A stretch of 64,000 nucleotides of DNA from Amoebidium appalachense (GCA_963693365.1 CAVNZM010000006.1:4464001-4528000), one strand, 5' to 3'; shown: positions 1 through 11,564, counted from the first letter of the stretch. Notes: generated by a model from the sequence alone, not told the origin. Numbers and translations: made by a program.

Positions 1-40
1 TCTTCTTGTTTGCATGGTGTTGGTGTGGTGCTAGCACAAT

Positions 41-71
<31 letters not shown>

Positions 72-208
72 CTCCCTCCCGGGCATAACCACTCCCTTTT
101 TGTTTGGGTCGTACTTCCCTGCGCATGGTGCTATGTAATGAACAATGAGTGGGGATCCATGTTCATTGGCCGGCTTGTTCACTGCTAACATATCCGCCTT
201 TTTGTGTT

Positions 209-211
209 CCC

Positions 212-242
<31 letters not shown>

Positions 243-257
243 AAAAAAAAAAAAAAA
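209..257. repeat. Poly-C run passing directly into a poly-A run
   Basis: About 23 C are followed at once by about 25 A, ending two bases before the acceptor of the exon that starts at 262. It would act as a pyrimidine tract set unusually far from the AG because of the A run. It is the first of about twelve C-then-A (or T-then-G) composite tracts in the window. Confidence 0.9.
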
Positions 258-261
258 TCAG

Positions 262-375
262 GCGCCGGATGAGCCCCCCATGGTTCTCAAGGAGGCCTTG
301 ACCAACATGAAGGCATCCCAGGAAGAATTCATTTGCATCAAGCACGGGGAGACCTATGTGACCCACACCCAATAA
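262..375 (+). CDS. 3'-terminal exon of a gene entering from the left
   Basis: An AG acceptor at 260-261 is followed by 37 codons in phase 0 and a double stop (TAA TAA). The peptide starts APDEPPMVLKEALTNMKASQ and ends with a charged and aromatic segment (EEFICIKHGETYVTHTQ). Codon usage and the lack of low-complexity sequence contrast sharply with the surrounding tracts, so it looks like real coding sequence. The rest of the gene would lie left of the window. I do not recognise the family. No AATAAA follows closely, so the 3' end is undefined. The alternative is a chance ORF, which the acceptor next to non-repetitive sequence makes less likely. Confidence 0.5.
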   Translation, partial: APDEPPMVLKEALTNMKASQEEFICIKHGETYVTHTQ

Positions 376-1267
376 TAACAGGAAATTTCAGATGGTATTG
401 GATCCCCACCATTCTCTCTGACCAGCACACCCATTATCAATATTGTGGAAACTTGGATACACTCAACCTAGGTCGTGTTTTAGGTTTTTTATCTAATGCG
501 GAGGGCTTGTTGTTGTGCTTCTTCGGTTGAGTGGATAACACTTGGAGCTTTGGTAAACATGACTATCTATAGCCAATGAATATTGAATTTACGGTGCATG
601 TTTTAAGCTTTTTTTTGTGTCTGCACGTGCGCGGCACTCCCCGAAAAAGGGAGGGAGGAAGAGAGGGGAGGGGGAGAGGGGGGGGGGGGGGAGGGGGAGG
701 GGGAAGGGGGGGGGGGGGGGGGGGGGGGGGGGAGGTACCTAGAAGATAGACATCTATAATCCATATCGTCTGAATATCGATCAAATATAATGTGGTTGTG
801 GCACAAGCACATCCAAATAGCTATAGGCTATTGCAAGAATTTACAAGGTGGTACGAAGGAGAAGCTGGTCTAATGAGATATTAGTCGGGCGCGAAGGTGT
901 ATTTGACTTACTGAAGTGGCAATTTGAAAACTTTTTGTACTGTTACAAATATGACTGCCGCTTTAATTAGTTTGTTCCAAGGTAGAAAAGGCATGTGAAT
1001 GCATGCTTCAGGCAAAAGTACAGCCTGCCTGATTTGGTGATGTTAAATAGATCAGTAATGTGCATTTGACGTGTTTTTACTGGCACTGCTGAAAATGCTG
1101 ACATGAAAAACGCACTGAACACATGTACAGTACATTATTGTGCACACACACACACATGCACACACACTGTGACGCATACACACACACACACACATACACA
1201 CACACACACACACACACAGTACAAAATTGTGCACACACATACACAAGCACACTCGGACACTGTGACG

Positions 1268-1303
<36 letters not shown>

Positions 1304-1502
1304 CTTTGATACATGCAAAGAAACACCACCGCGCGTATGAAATTTGAACGCCCATGCACACCCATTTGCCCTCAGGCTGTCGATCGACATCTTGCTTGAT
1401 TTTTCCCCTCCTACCTCAGGAGTGAATTCGTTCACCTCCTAGGAGCATACAGCACTATGCACATGCACCTCGTCAAGACAAAAATCTGTTAATTAGTGTT
1501 TT
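376..1502. other. Gene-free stretch with G-rich and CA tracts
   Basis: A G-rich tract lies at about 660-732 and (CA)n tracts at about 1140-1300. A roughly 60-bp segment containing a TGTGACGCATACACAC motif occurs twice (about 1168 and 1260), separated by CA repeats. No coding exon is supported. Confidence 0.6.
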
Positions 1503-1506
1503 ATTA

Positions 1507-1544
<38 letters not shown>

Positions 1545-1803
1545 CCAGCTGATACCGAGTGTCCCAAGGGGAGCCCCTTTAAAAATAAAAAATAAAAAAA
1601 TAAAAAAAACGGGGAACCCCGACTAATTGATTTCTCCTTGTAGTCTTTATGGTGTCTCGTAGAGAAAGTAAACCCTGATATATAGTCACCACCCGACATC
1701 TATGTACGTGATCATGATATACCGCTGAGGGGATATTCCGAGCAAAAACCCCCCCCATACCTGAGACTGGTTCTCTTTGCCTCGAGTAAACAGCGTAAAC
1801 CCC
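1503..1803 (+). mobile_element. 3'-end fragment of a LINE (copy D)
   Basis: The stretch starts with (CA)n, continues with AACCAGCTGATACCGAGTG, an A-rich block, then GGTGTCTCGTAGAGAAAGTA, and ends CAGCGTAAACCCC. The same order occurs in inverse orientation at 13652-13960 and 36748-37100, and directly at 38060-38375, where it follows the C-terminal coding part of a LINE ORF. This copy is a severely 5'-truncated insertion that keeps only the 3' untranslated tail, including the internal CA microsatellite. Confidence 0.75.
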
Positions 1804-2107
1804 TTATTATCATCCATGCCTCAATATCCAAAAGCCCTGGGGCTGTCAACGCCATGGGCATCCGTGGCCGCCTCATGATCACAGACAATGAGTGGCTTCA
1901 TGTGGCAAGTTGTGAGTACGAGTGGGACCCAGACCCGTATGTACGTGTGCAGGAGCTCAGATCATCGATTATCATCTCCAAAAAGAACTAGAACGTTACT
2001 GGCGCCCAAGGCCCCAAGTCAGCTCCCAGGCACTCACCTCGATCTCCCTACACCTCGTTACAACTGGTGCTGACGACGACGGAGTACCAGGCTCGATCGT
2101 TGCATGA
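1803..2107 (+). pseudogene. Coding-like remnant beside the LINE end
   Basis: One frame is open from the LINE boundary for 62 codons to TAG at 1989-1991 and reads like protein (for example RGRLMITDNEWLHVASCEYE). A second frame, ending at the TGA at about 2105, continues with IDYHLQKELERYW and a segment ending GVPGSIVA. The change of frame falls near 1950. This would fit a broken exon or a transposon remnant interrupted by the LINE. The family is not recognised and the call is tentative. Confidence 0.25.
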
Positions 2108-2646
2108 GAGTTGTATATATGTGTACAGTACATTGCAGAATGCCTTCTGACTATCGATATATGTATACTGTCGATCTCTGAAACCTGTTGTAGGTACAAT
2201 ACTTTGGATTTGATAATAAAACAATATCTGTGGCCCAAGGCATTTTACCGGGCAGTGGTGACTTCGAATTCGATCGTGAATTTAGGGGGGCCGTATTGTT
2301 TTGCAAAATTTCAAAATTACGCGCTGTATGGACTTCGACTGAGTCCGACGAACTTACGGAAGGCTCAGCTAGTTGTCATACAGAGGATAATTGGGAGTGC
2401 TTAATTACTTGCACTTTACAGCTGTTAATAAGTGTAGTCGTAATCTATGTATGTTACAAGGCTACCTTTAGCTTCCGCTTTGTTGAATGACAGTCCAGGG
2501 TTACGTCTAGTCGTCTATGTAGCTAGGTTTTGACAATTTGAAATTTGGTCACTCAGTCCCCAGTCCCAGTTCTCGATAGGGAGAGCAGGACGGGGAGCGA
2601 TGCACCAATCATAGTTGTTAATACCCTTTTTGCCGCGAGGGCTAAA

Positions 2647-2720
2647 CCAATCAAAGCACGCTTTGATTTCTTAAAAGTCCAATCATTTGTAAACCCACGC
2701 AAAACCGACAACTATAAAAA
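2647..2720 (+). promoter_or_regulatory. CCAAT and TATA elements of the membrane-protein gene
   Basis: Two CCAAT boxes (2647-2651 and 2679-2683) precede TATAAAAA at 2713-2720, 135 bases before the ATG at 2855. The arrangement matches the promoters of the inverted gene pair further right (CCAATCAAA, then TATAWAA), which suggests a standard core promoter in this genome. Confidence 0.7.
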
Positions 2721-2854
2721 TGCCGCACAGGCTTTCACTCAGCATCAGTCTTTCGACTTGACGGTACAGTACAAGCCTAGCTGCAAAACAGCCATACACA
2801 AGCATAAATCACATCGCCACATATACCTATTTGCCTGTTCTATTTACATACAAA

Positions 2855-3838
2855 ATGACGATCCGCGGTATGACGACTGTTCTTGCGGCCGTTGCGGCCA
2901 TCCACAGCGCCCACGCAGCCGTGGACTGCAGCGGCAAAGCCATCGACTGGGCCGTGACGTATGTGCCCGGCAGCTACAAATACGACGAGGCCGCCCAGAC
3001 CACCCAGTTCTGCTACAGCGTCGCATACAGCAGCAACTTTGAGGCTGCCCCCTCGGAGTGCGCACCCCCTGGCGGCCAGGCACAGGCACTGACCAGCTTT
3101 GGGGTGCGGTTTTTGAGCTGCTTCACTGACGAGAACGGTGGGCTGCGTGGGGAGATGGGCACGTGGAGTGTTGCGTCGAGCACCGAGGGCTATGCGGAGG
3201 TGACTATGGACGGTGAGAACGCGTTCAACGGCAACCTGTGGACAGACTCTCTGCCCGCCCCCGGCGCGTCCTCCACCTACTGCGCCACGTTCAAGCGCAA
3301 GCTCAACCTGTCGGCCGTGCCCAACACCGCCGTCTTGACGACAGACGGCAACCGCTTCAGCATCAGCGAGGTGCAGGGCCCAGAGTGCGACCTCGAGCCC
3401 ACATCCTCATCCGTCCCTCCCCCCCCCCCCACTACCACCGTCCCTCCCCCTCCCACTACCACTGTTCCTCCCCCTCCCCCCACCACCACTGTTCCCCCCC
3501 CTCCCCCCACCACCACTGTTCCCCCTCCTTCTACCACCACGGTGCCACCGACCATCACCCCCGAGCCCTCTGTGGCCTTCTCCTCTGCTGTGGACACTGT
3601 GGAGGTACTTGATGCACCCACCACCTCGGCTGTTGCCGCCTCGGGCCTTGCCGCAGCCCCAGCCTCTGCCCCAGCCGTTACGTCGGGCAGCTCTGGGGCC
3701 GTCACTGCCGGTGCCGTGGCCGGTGCCAGTGTCGGTGCCGGCCTGCTGGCCGCTGCCGCTGCCGCAGTCGTCTACGCCCGCAGGCGGCAGACTGTTGGCG
3801 ATGAGAGCCAGGTGGAGATGCAGCCCTATGCTGCCTAA
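2855..3838 (+). CDS. Secreted/type I membrane protein with Pro-Thr mucin-like stalk
   Basis: A single-exon gene of 327 residues. The start ATG lies in AAAATGACG after a TATA promoter. Residues 1-20 form a signal peptide ending HSAHA. Residues about 21-180 form an ectodomain with six cysteines (VDC, QFC, SEC, LSC, TYC, PEC) that I do not recognise. Residues about 185-235 are alternating PPPPP and TTTV blocks, a rigid and probably O-glycosylated stalk. A Ser/Ala-rich linker leads to one membrane segment (about 290-312, AGASVGAGLLAAAAAAVVYA), then RRR and a short tail ending QPYAA. It should sit in the plasma membrane with the Cys-rich domain outside. The stalk repeat is prone to slippage because it is built from C runs. 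GPI anchoring is less likely given the basic stop-transfer and polar tail. Confidence 0.85.
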   Translation: MTIRGMTTVLAAVAAIHSAHAAVDCSGKAIDWAVTYVPGSYKYDEAAQTTQFCYSVAYSSNFEAAPSECAPPGGQAQALTSFGVRFLSCFTDENGGLRGEMGTWSVASSTEGYAEVTMDGENAFNGNLWTDSLPAPGASSTYCATFKRKLNLSAVPNTAVLTTDGNRFSISEVQGPECDLEPTSSSVPPPPPTTTVPPPPTTTVPPPPPTTTVPPPPPTTTVPPPSTTTVPPTITPEPSVAFSSAVDTVEVLDAPTTSAVAASGLAAAPASAPAVTSGSSGAVTAGAVAGASVGAGLLAAAAAAVVYARRRQTVGDESQVEMQPYAA

Positions 3839-4167
3839 ATGCCTAAATTTCAAGGTGGAAATTTCAGGACGGTTTGGTGGCCATACAGGTTTAGCTGTTT
3901 CGCATACCATGCTATGTCTGAAATTGTGACTGAATCATCGTGTTTGTTATTGTTTGTTTGCTAGGTTTTTAGAACCAAAAACCGAATGTTGTTTCTTTGT
4001 TGATGCCAGCCGACGCTCCCAACTCTCTATCTATCGCCATACTCTGAGTGACTATACTCTCGAGATTCTGAACTATCTGTTTGCTAGTACTAGATAACAA
4101 AGCTGCTGAAACAGGCAGTGCTTTGTGATTGAGATGGTAGAGCCTCGCCTGATGTACGTCAACGATA

Positions 4168-4173
4168 AATAAA
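4168..4173 (+). terminator. Poly(A) signal AATAAA
   Basis: AATAAA occurs 330 bases after the stop of the mucin-like gene, with T-rich sequence after it. Confidence 0.65.
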
Positions 4174-4259
4174 GAATTTGCCTGTTTTATCTATCTGCTG
4201 TATCAAGTTTCGGCATGCATGTGCGCCATGAACAGCTAAGGCCACTGCCCCTCTCAGTC

Positions 4260-5131
4260 ATTGATGCCCTTTTATGCACCGGTAATCATTATGATTACCA
4301 TTTCAATTATGCACGTTAGCATCCGAGATAGTTCGCCTGTCTTCAGCGAAGCACCGTATTTAGGTTTGCACCACCTTGTTGCATGTCATAAAGCACAGCC
4401 CGGCTTCCCCTCCTCCCCCCTCCCCCCTTCCCCCCCTCCCCCCAGCCCCCCTCCCCCCCCCCCCCCCCCCCCCCCTCCCCCCTCCCCCCTCCCCTCCCCC
4501 CACCACCACCACCACCGACCCAAACACCCACCCGCCCACCCTCCCCACTTGGACACGCGCGCACACACAGACAGACAGACACTCCGTCACATACACGCGT
4601 GGACGCACACACACACGTGCGGGCAAGCTCACACATGCCCGCGCACACACGGAAAAAAAAAACACACAGACACACTCACGCACACACCCACACACCGTGA
4701 CACACACGCGCGCGCGCGCGCGCGAGCGCTTGCAAGCATGCGTTTTTGCGTGCAAACACACACCCAGTGGCGCCACCTTCGCCACCAGCATCATTAAAAT
4801 CACTCACACAGTGTCACCCACGCACACACTAAAAAGAAAAACAAGCATGCAAAAGAAGCACTCAGAAATACTAAGTTTAGTTAGTTGCACAAGATAGAAA
4901 CGCATGTTACCTTTTTCGTTTTTTTTTAATGTTTACGCAGGCTTTGACTCTGCTCGTTGTAAGTATGCACATGATCACATACACGATGTACCCAGATACA
5001 CTGCTCATAATTGCTCGGGACATAGTATAATACAATTATTGGTAAAAGTGAAGTGAAGTTTAAGTCCAGGCTATGTTCGTGGGTAGTTGCTGGGCAGAAA
5101 CCGGGGTTAGTGGATGAGAGAGATTGTGTTG

Positions 5132-5172
<41 letters not shown>

Positions 5173-5296
5173 AGGAGGGGGGGGGGGGGGGGGGGGGGGG
5201 GGGTTGTTTCCACAGAGAATGTTGTGGCAGATTAACTATGGGGTCCGAAGTCCCTCTTCTCCCGATTTACAATCTGTCCAACAGCAAGGCATACAG

Positions 5297-5333
<37 letters not shown>

Positions 5334-5441
5334 TGGGGGTGGTAAGCGGTGTACGTGGTGGTGAGGGGGGTGGCATATTCGGTCTCCGTGACGGTCTGGG
5401 TCACTGGTTGGGCTGCAATGGTCGTGGCATGTGTCTAAGTT

Positions 5442-5520
<79 letters not shown>

Positions 5521-6130
5521 TGTGTGTGTGCACCACCAAGACCACCACCCGGGCCATCTTAGGAAAAATCATAGTAGTATTGCAGTCCTTTTTCTTTTCA
5601 AAAATATGGCACCCACGGAACACCACACTCCCCCCCCACCCACCCCAAAATGCAAAAACACCACCATACAACCACCACCCGTTGAAAGAAAAGCACGGCA
5701 CCCCAAAAACCCAAGACACACACAAATACACCCCCCACACACACCCGGCCAGCCTGCCCTGAGTGCCGGAACACACACAGACCCAGTGTGCCCTGAAACC
5801 CCCACCCTTTTAGCTCACAAAAAACATTGTCACTACATAAGTACAACAACACACGATGTCAGGTAGCAACCCCCCCCCACCTACACCACCACCACCACAC
5901 CCAATCATCCACCCATACCCACCGTAAATACTATACACAACACTTAGGACTTCCCAACACTGTAGATCGACCAATGAGAGCCCTCGGTTAACGTTTATTG
6001 CTAGGTTTTGAATGGAGGGGAGGACTGGAGCCTCCTGCCAGCATGGCTAGGGTAGTAGCCGTGGGCAAAGTGTGTACTTATAGTTAGATTGTGAAGGATG
6101 GTTTAGCTTAGTTGAACTCATAGATAGCAC
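4260..6130. other. Intergenic tract cluster
   Basis: C-rich block (about 4413-4500), CA/CG-rich block (about 4555-4735, including an alternating CG run), T-then-G composite (about 5136-5203), poly-C (about 5299-5332), (GT)n (about 5443-5530) and a C/A-rich stretch to about 5900. The non-repetitive remainder (4800-5100, 5900-6130) shows no convincing exon. Confidence 0.7.
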
Positions 6131-6228
6131 CTTAACTAGTGTACTGTCGGTGCTGTGTGGTAGACGGTAGTTTCCCTAGAGGGCCTGTAAAGACTCTCCG
6201 GGAACAAAACGTGATTAAAAAGAAAGAA

Positions 6229-6233
6229 AAAAA

Positions 6234-6265
<32 letters not shown>

Positions 6266-6346
6266 TGCATGTGTCGGTGTGTGTGTGCGTGTGTCAGTCC
6301 AAGCGTGTGTGTATGTGTGTGTGTGTGTGTGTGTTGTGTTGTGTTG

Positions 6347-6406
<60 letters not shown>

Positions 6407-6650
6407 TGTTGTGTTGTGTTGTGTGTGTGTGTGTGTGTGTGTGTGTTTGTGTGTGTGTATGTATTTGTGTGTGTGCGTGTGTCGGTGTGTGTGTGTGTGT
6501 GTCGGTCCAAGTGTGTGTGTCTGTGTGTGTGTATGTATTTGTGTGTATCCTCATGCGCGCGTGTGTCGGTGCAAGCGTGTGTGTCTGTGTGTGCGCGGGG
6601 GGGAGGGGGGAGGGGGTGGGTTGGGGGGGGGGGGGAAGATGTGCGCGTGC
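6229..6650. repeat. Long (GT)n compound microsatellite
   Basis: GT repeats are interrupted by repeated GTTGTGTTGTGTTG and GTCGGTGTGTGTG / GTCGGTCCAAG / GTCGGTGCAAGCG modules, so higher-order duplication is superimposed on the dinucleotide repeat. Apparent open frames across it are Cys-Val repeat translations only. Confidence 0.9.
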
Positions 6651-6817
6651 GTGCGTGTATGTGCATGTGCGCGTGTGTGTGCTTGCTCGCCAGTGCGTTG
6701 GTTAGCATATGTGGGAAGCCGTGTGGGAAGGAGGTTAGGTGAGTGAGTGCGTGTATCAGTTAAGAAGGGGCCAAGAAGCCTCGAAGAAGTGTTTAAGGTG
6801 CCTAGTTGGGAAGGTGG

Positions 6818-7402
6818 TTGGGGGGGGGAGGGGGAGGGGAGGGGGAGGGGGAGGGGGAGGGGGAGGGGGGAGGCTCCCTCACTCACCATCACATGCACTG
6901 CGAAGAAGCCCCCCCCTACCCCCCTCCCCCCCCCTCCCTCCCCCTCTCCCCTGGCCATCCACCCACCCACCCGCCCACTCACCCCCAACCCCGTCCCTCC
7001 CCCATTTAAGGCGCTTGTAACTTCCGGGTATAATCCCCCCCCCTCCACCCCCATCCCAACCACCACCACCACCACCCCCTACCATCCTCACCCACAACTC
7101 AAAAACCTGAATCGCGCCACTCACCCACATGCTTCATAACTAAAACCTCCCCCCCCCCCCTCCCCCCCACACACACGCCCGGGGCCCATAAACGATTGAA
7201 AGTTCTCCGGAGAGCCCGCCCAGCCCTCTTCCCTGGTCCTTTGCCAACTCTTATCCCTGCTCCCCCCCCCCATCCCCTTCTATCCCCGCCCCCCCCTTCC
7301 CCTGCCCCGTTGCCCATTCCCCCCCCCCCCTCCCCCCCCCCCCTCGTCCCCCAACCTCCCTTCCCCTCCCCGATCCCCCGGCAAGAACACACACAACCCC
7401 CT

Positions 7403-7437
<35 letters not shown>

Positions 7438-7500
7438 CCCCGCCCTCCCCCCCCCTCCCCCCTCCTTCCCCAAAACAAGAACTAGAAAAAGGTGAGGGGC
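6818..7500. repeat. G-rich tract followed by a 600-bp C-rich region
   Basis: GGGGGA iterations (about 6818-6872) are followed by almost uninterrupted C-rich sequence to about 7475. No exon is supported in either strand. Confidence 0.85.
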
Positions 7501-7501
7501 A

Positions 7502-7905
<404 letters not shown>

Positions 7906-8583
7906 GGCACGGTATGGTGCCGTGTATACGGTGTAAAGTCACGGTGGAGATGCCCTTGTGGGTTCTTTATATATTCAGGTCGTGTGTGAGCAATGTGTTG
8001 AAGCAATTGTTGTGTTTGTGCTCACCTTACCAGTGGGCGCACTCGTGTAGGTGTGTGCCCATGCAAGTTTCGGTGCCAATTTGGATATGTCCGGAGGCTG
8101 CTTATGGTTGATGAGCATTAAATTCCATGCCTTGAATTTACCGTGCTTGTGTGACGTGGCATGTTGTTTGCTTTTGCTTTTTGCAGTTTATTTGCGAAAG
8201 ATAACGAAATCAACCAATCCTTTCTTTAATAAAGTAACATACTTTGTTGTAAACATTTTACTACTAATAAACATTTCTGGTATCTGGCAAGCCACCACAA
8301 GGTTATGAAAGTTTTAACATACAAACGGAGTTCACTTCATGTATTCCTTCGAATTCGGAAACGGGTCATGTATCTGAGCGAAGCAAAAGAATTCGGAAAT
8401 GAAGTGAGCCAGCAAGGTTTTGGTACTTACAGCCACCATTCTTTCCTATTCAAAAGGATTAACTTTCTAGCCAAGCCACCCATTGAGGAGAGATAAACAG
8501 GAGACAACACAAAAGGCACCCACACGCAATATTTTCAGTCATTCTTCAACATACAGCACATGCATGTACATGCCATAGGAAAT

Positions 8584-9162
8584 TTATGACGGTGCTACAG
8601 TCTCTGTAACTGTTGCGGTCGCCGTGGACACGCTGGTTTCAGTCAGGGTGGTGGTGCTGGGCGGCTGAGTGACCGTGGTGGTGTCGAGGCTGACCGACAC
8701 AGACGTCTCTGTGGTCGTGGCCGTGACCGTGGCTGGGGTTTCGGTGGTGGTGGCAGTGCTCACAGAGACAGATGTTTTGGTGGTGGTGGCCGTGGACACA
8801 GACACAGATGTCTGTGTGGTGGTGGCGGTAACGGTGGCCGTCACGGTGACGGTTGGTGGGGGGGGAATGCAGCACACCTCCGGCTTGCAGCTCTCACCTG
8901 GCTGGCACATTTTGGGCCGCCCATCGTCCATCTTGTAGCCGTTCGGGCAGACAACACCCGCCACCTGGCAGCTGACCTTGGCGCAGCACTCCTTCTCCGT
9001 GCACTTGCCCACCTCACACTTCTTGGGATTACGCCCATCTATCTGGTACTGCACACATTTGACCGCGGTGGAGCAGAGCACTTTGGTGCTCTTTGATGGC
9101 GCGGCAAAGGCAACGTTTGTGGCGGCAAAGGCCAGCGCGCAGACGAAAAGAGAGGCCTTCAT
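8584..9162 (-). CDS. Small secreted Cys-rich protein with Thr/Ser-rich tail (copy 1)
   Basis: 192 residues, single exon, ATG start. A signal peptide (residues 1-20, ending AFA) is followed by a region of about 75 residues holding two internal repeats. Each repeat has a GR-P-K-x-C core, two further cysteines and a terminal Cys-Cys (for example KKCEVGKCTEKECC and KMCQPGESCKPEVCC), which suggests two small disulfide knots. From about residue 103 the chain is PPPPTVTVTATVTATTT followed by SVSVSTATTT-type repeats, a probable O-glycosylated stalk that ends in APS without a membrane segment. A secreted wall, matrix or defence-type protein is possible, but the family is unknown. Its twin at 10.6 kb differs by one C in the C run after CCI. 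Confidence 0.85.
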   Translation of the reverse strand: MKASLFVCALAFAATNVAFAAPSKSTKVLCSTAVKCVQYQIDGRNPKKCEVGKCTEKECCAKVSCQVAGVVCPNGYKMDDGRPKMCQPGESCKPEVCCIPPPPTVTVTATVTATTTQTSVSVSTATTTKTSVSVSTATTTETPATVTATTTETSVSVSLDTTTVTQPPSTTTLTETSVSTATATVTETVAPS

Positions 9163-9307
9163 TTTCTTTTCTTTCCGAGAAATAATTGGAACAGAGTACG
9201 GAAGAGTAAGATTGAAAACTTCAGTCAGTTGGAATGACAGCTGTTGGCTTCTGATTACGATTCACAAGGCACTGTTGCTGTGAGTGCTTGTCTCTGAAGC
9301 AGCTACG

Positions 9308-9387
9308 CTTCATATAGCCTCCATGTGCATACCGCAAGAGGCAACTGGAATGTGTGTGATTATCCGCCATCAATAACGTCGACCAAT
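9308..9387 (-). promoter_or_regulatory. TATA and CCAAT elements of copy 1
   Basis: On the minus strand TATATGAAG lies at 9308-9316, about 150 bases before the ATG. A CCAAT box (read on the plus strand) lies at 9383-9387, next to GTCGAC. Both mirror the promoter of copy 2 almost exactly. Confidence 0.65.
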
Positions 9388-10364
9388 CAAATGCACCCCT
9401 CTGCCTCTGGTCCCCTCAGCACCTACCACGTGGCACCTCTGTACTACCAAATGTAGTCACTGCATAGGATTTCATTCTACAATCTCGTGGATAAATTGTA
9501 ATACACCATATGCAAGCAACCTAGCAGAAAGTTTACAGTGAAGGGCATGCATGGGTCTGTTGAATTTTGGTATGATTCTTGATTTACACTGTAAAGCCTG
9601 CTACATTATTTTGTAATTTAGTGTACCTCCAGAGGTGATTGGTAGCACAGACTGTGCAATGAGGAATGTGAAGAACTTCTTTGACCTTCCTTTCCTGTTC
9701 CAACTTTGCAAGCATGCATCATGGTAGGGGAACACTCATCTCACAAGTGCGCCCAGGCGCTGGCCATAGCGTTCATAAACATGCCCTGGTGGAAATTTCA
9801 AGTACACATATGCCTCCATTTTCTTTTCTAGGAATCATACATTACATGAGCATGCATGATGAAGGGGTTCACATTCCTCATCGCCTTTTTAATAATCTAT
9901 CAGTCACAGTCTACCAATCGGGACGAACAACAGTTCGAAATTTCTAGAATCTGCAATTCTGCATTCGCAAGGCTTTGTACATGCTGTAGCGACTACAATG
10001 TAGACTAATCAAGCCTATTGTCTCCCCTGAGGAGTTTTCTCAAATGTCAAACAAATAAATTTGAGAAAACTTCTCCAGGGGAAAACAATCAAGAATCATT
10101 TATAAAATGTGCACCCAACGCAAACGTAAGAGATGTAGGAATGCTGGATTATGTCCCGCAAAGCCGCGAAATGTAGGAGGAGAATATCATGACGTCCTCT
10201 TTCAAAAGTGATATCAAGTTTGTAAAAAATATTATTCATTATAACGTACAAATTTTTCAAACACACCCTTCACTGTAAAGTGACCTTTTGAGTTGCTTGC
10301 ATTGCCGAAGAACACGGTGGATCCACGAGATCTTGGACAGTTCCGGCTCTCCGGAGTGCATTTG

Positions 10365-10453
10365 ATTGGTCGACATTGAATGGCGAGGACCCATGGCGGA
10401 TAAACACGGCATTCCAGTTGCCTCTTGCGGTATGCACATGGAGGCTATATAAA
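10365..10453 (+). promoter_or_regulatory. CCAAT (inverse) and TATA elements of copy 2
   Basis: ATTGG at 10365-10369 is followed by GTCGAC. TATATAAA is at 10446-10453, 145 bases before the ATG at 10598. The two promoters face away from each other across the spacer. Confidence 0.7.
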
Positions 10454-10597
10454 GCGTTGTCGCATTGAGACGCCAGCACTCACCGCTGAGCAACCGTGTC
10501 TTGTAAATGGTAATCAGAACCTAACAGCTACCATTCCAGCTTACGTTTCTAATCTTACTCTTCCTGACTCTATTTACAATATCTCTCAAACTCGAAA

Positions 10598-11122
10598 ATG
10601 AAAGCGTCTCTTTTTATCTGTGCGCTGGCCTTTGCCGCCACAAACGTTGCCTTTGCCGCGCCATCAAAGAGCACCAAAGTGCTCTGCTCCACCGCGGTCA
10701 AATGTGTGCAGTACCAGATAGATGGGCGTAATCCCAAGAAGTGTGAGGTGGGCAAGTGCACGGAGAAGGAGTGCTGCGCCAAGGTCAGCTGCCAGGTGGC
10801 GGGTGTTGTCTGCCCGAACGGCTACAAGATGGACGATGGGCGGCCCAAAATGTGCCAGCCAGGTGAGAGCTGCAAGCCGGAGGTGTGCTGCATTCCCCCC
10901 CCCACCAACCGTCACCGTGACGGCCACCGTTACCGCCACCACCACACAGACATCTGTGTCTGTGTCCACGGCCACCACCACCAAAACATCTGTCTCTGTG
11001 AGCACTGCCACCACCACCGAAACCCCAGCCACGGTCACGGCCACGACCACAGAGACGTCTGTGTCGGTCAGCCTCGACACCACCACGGTCACTCAGCCGC
11101 CCAGCACCACCACCCTGACTGA
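10598..11122 (+). CDS. Secreted Cys-rich protein, copy 2, frame-switched to a His-rich tail
   Basis: Residues 1-101 match copy 1 (one visible V-to-I change in the signal peptide), with the same two Cys-Cys repeats. The C run after CCI has nine C here against eight in copy 1, so the frame shifts. The tail becomes His/Cys-rich (RYRHHHTDICVCVHGHHH, then CEHCHHH and similar) and stops at 11122, giving 174 residues. With eight C the Thr/Ser-rich frame would run to the stop at 11175-11177, exactly as in copy 1. The His/Cys tail could bind metal if it is made, but it may equally be a recent frameshift or a sequencing error. Upstream coding sequence is intact. Confidence 0.75.
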   Translation: MKASLFICALAFAATNVAFAAPSKSTKVLCSTAVKCVQYQIDGRNPKKCEVGKCTEKECCAKVSCQVAGVVCPNGYKMDDGRPKMCQPGESCKPEVCCIPPPTNRHRDGHRYRHHHTDICVCVHGHHHQNICLCEHCHHHRNPSHGHGHDHRDVCVGQPRHHHGHSAAQHHHPD

Positions 11123-11558
11123 AACCAGCGTGTCCACGGCGACCGCAACAGTTACAGAGACTGTAGCACCGTCATAAATTTCCTATGGCCTGTGCTGTAT
11201 GTTGAATTGCTGAAAATATGCATACTCAGCGGCGTGCACTTGTCATTTGTTTGTGCACGTGTAGTTTGACAATGCGTTGGCTATGGGTGTTGGCTCCTGT
11301 TTATTCCCTCCTTTATGGGAGGCTTGGCTAGATAGTGAAACCTTTTTAATAATAGGCCTACATATATATATGTATGTATGGATGGATGGATGGATGAATG
11401 GTGGGTTGTGTGAGTAACAAAACCTTGCTGGTTCACTTCATCAATAATCCTTTCGCTCTGATATATGACCCGTTTCAAGGAATTCGAAATGAAATCCGTA
11501 TGGGTCTTAATTCATAACCTTGCGGTGTTAGGCCAAATGTCAGAAATGTGTACAGTGT

Positions 11559-11564
11559 AATAAA
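11559..11564 (+). terminator. Poly(A) signal AATAAA of copy 2
   Basis: AATAAA lies 382 bases after the longer-frame stop at 11177, inside a TGTAATAAAAATTG context. Confidence 0.5.

Noticed and set aside
3277-3910. Open frames of 124-167 codons overlapping the mucin-like gene
   Set aside because: They are shadows of the GC-rich Pro-Thr repeat. The main frame has the signal peptide, membrane segment and promoter.
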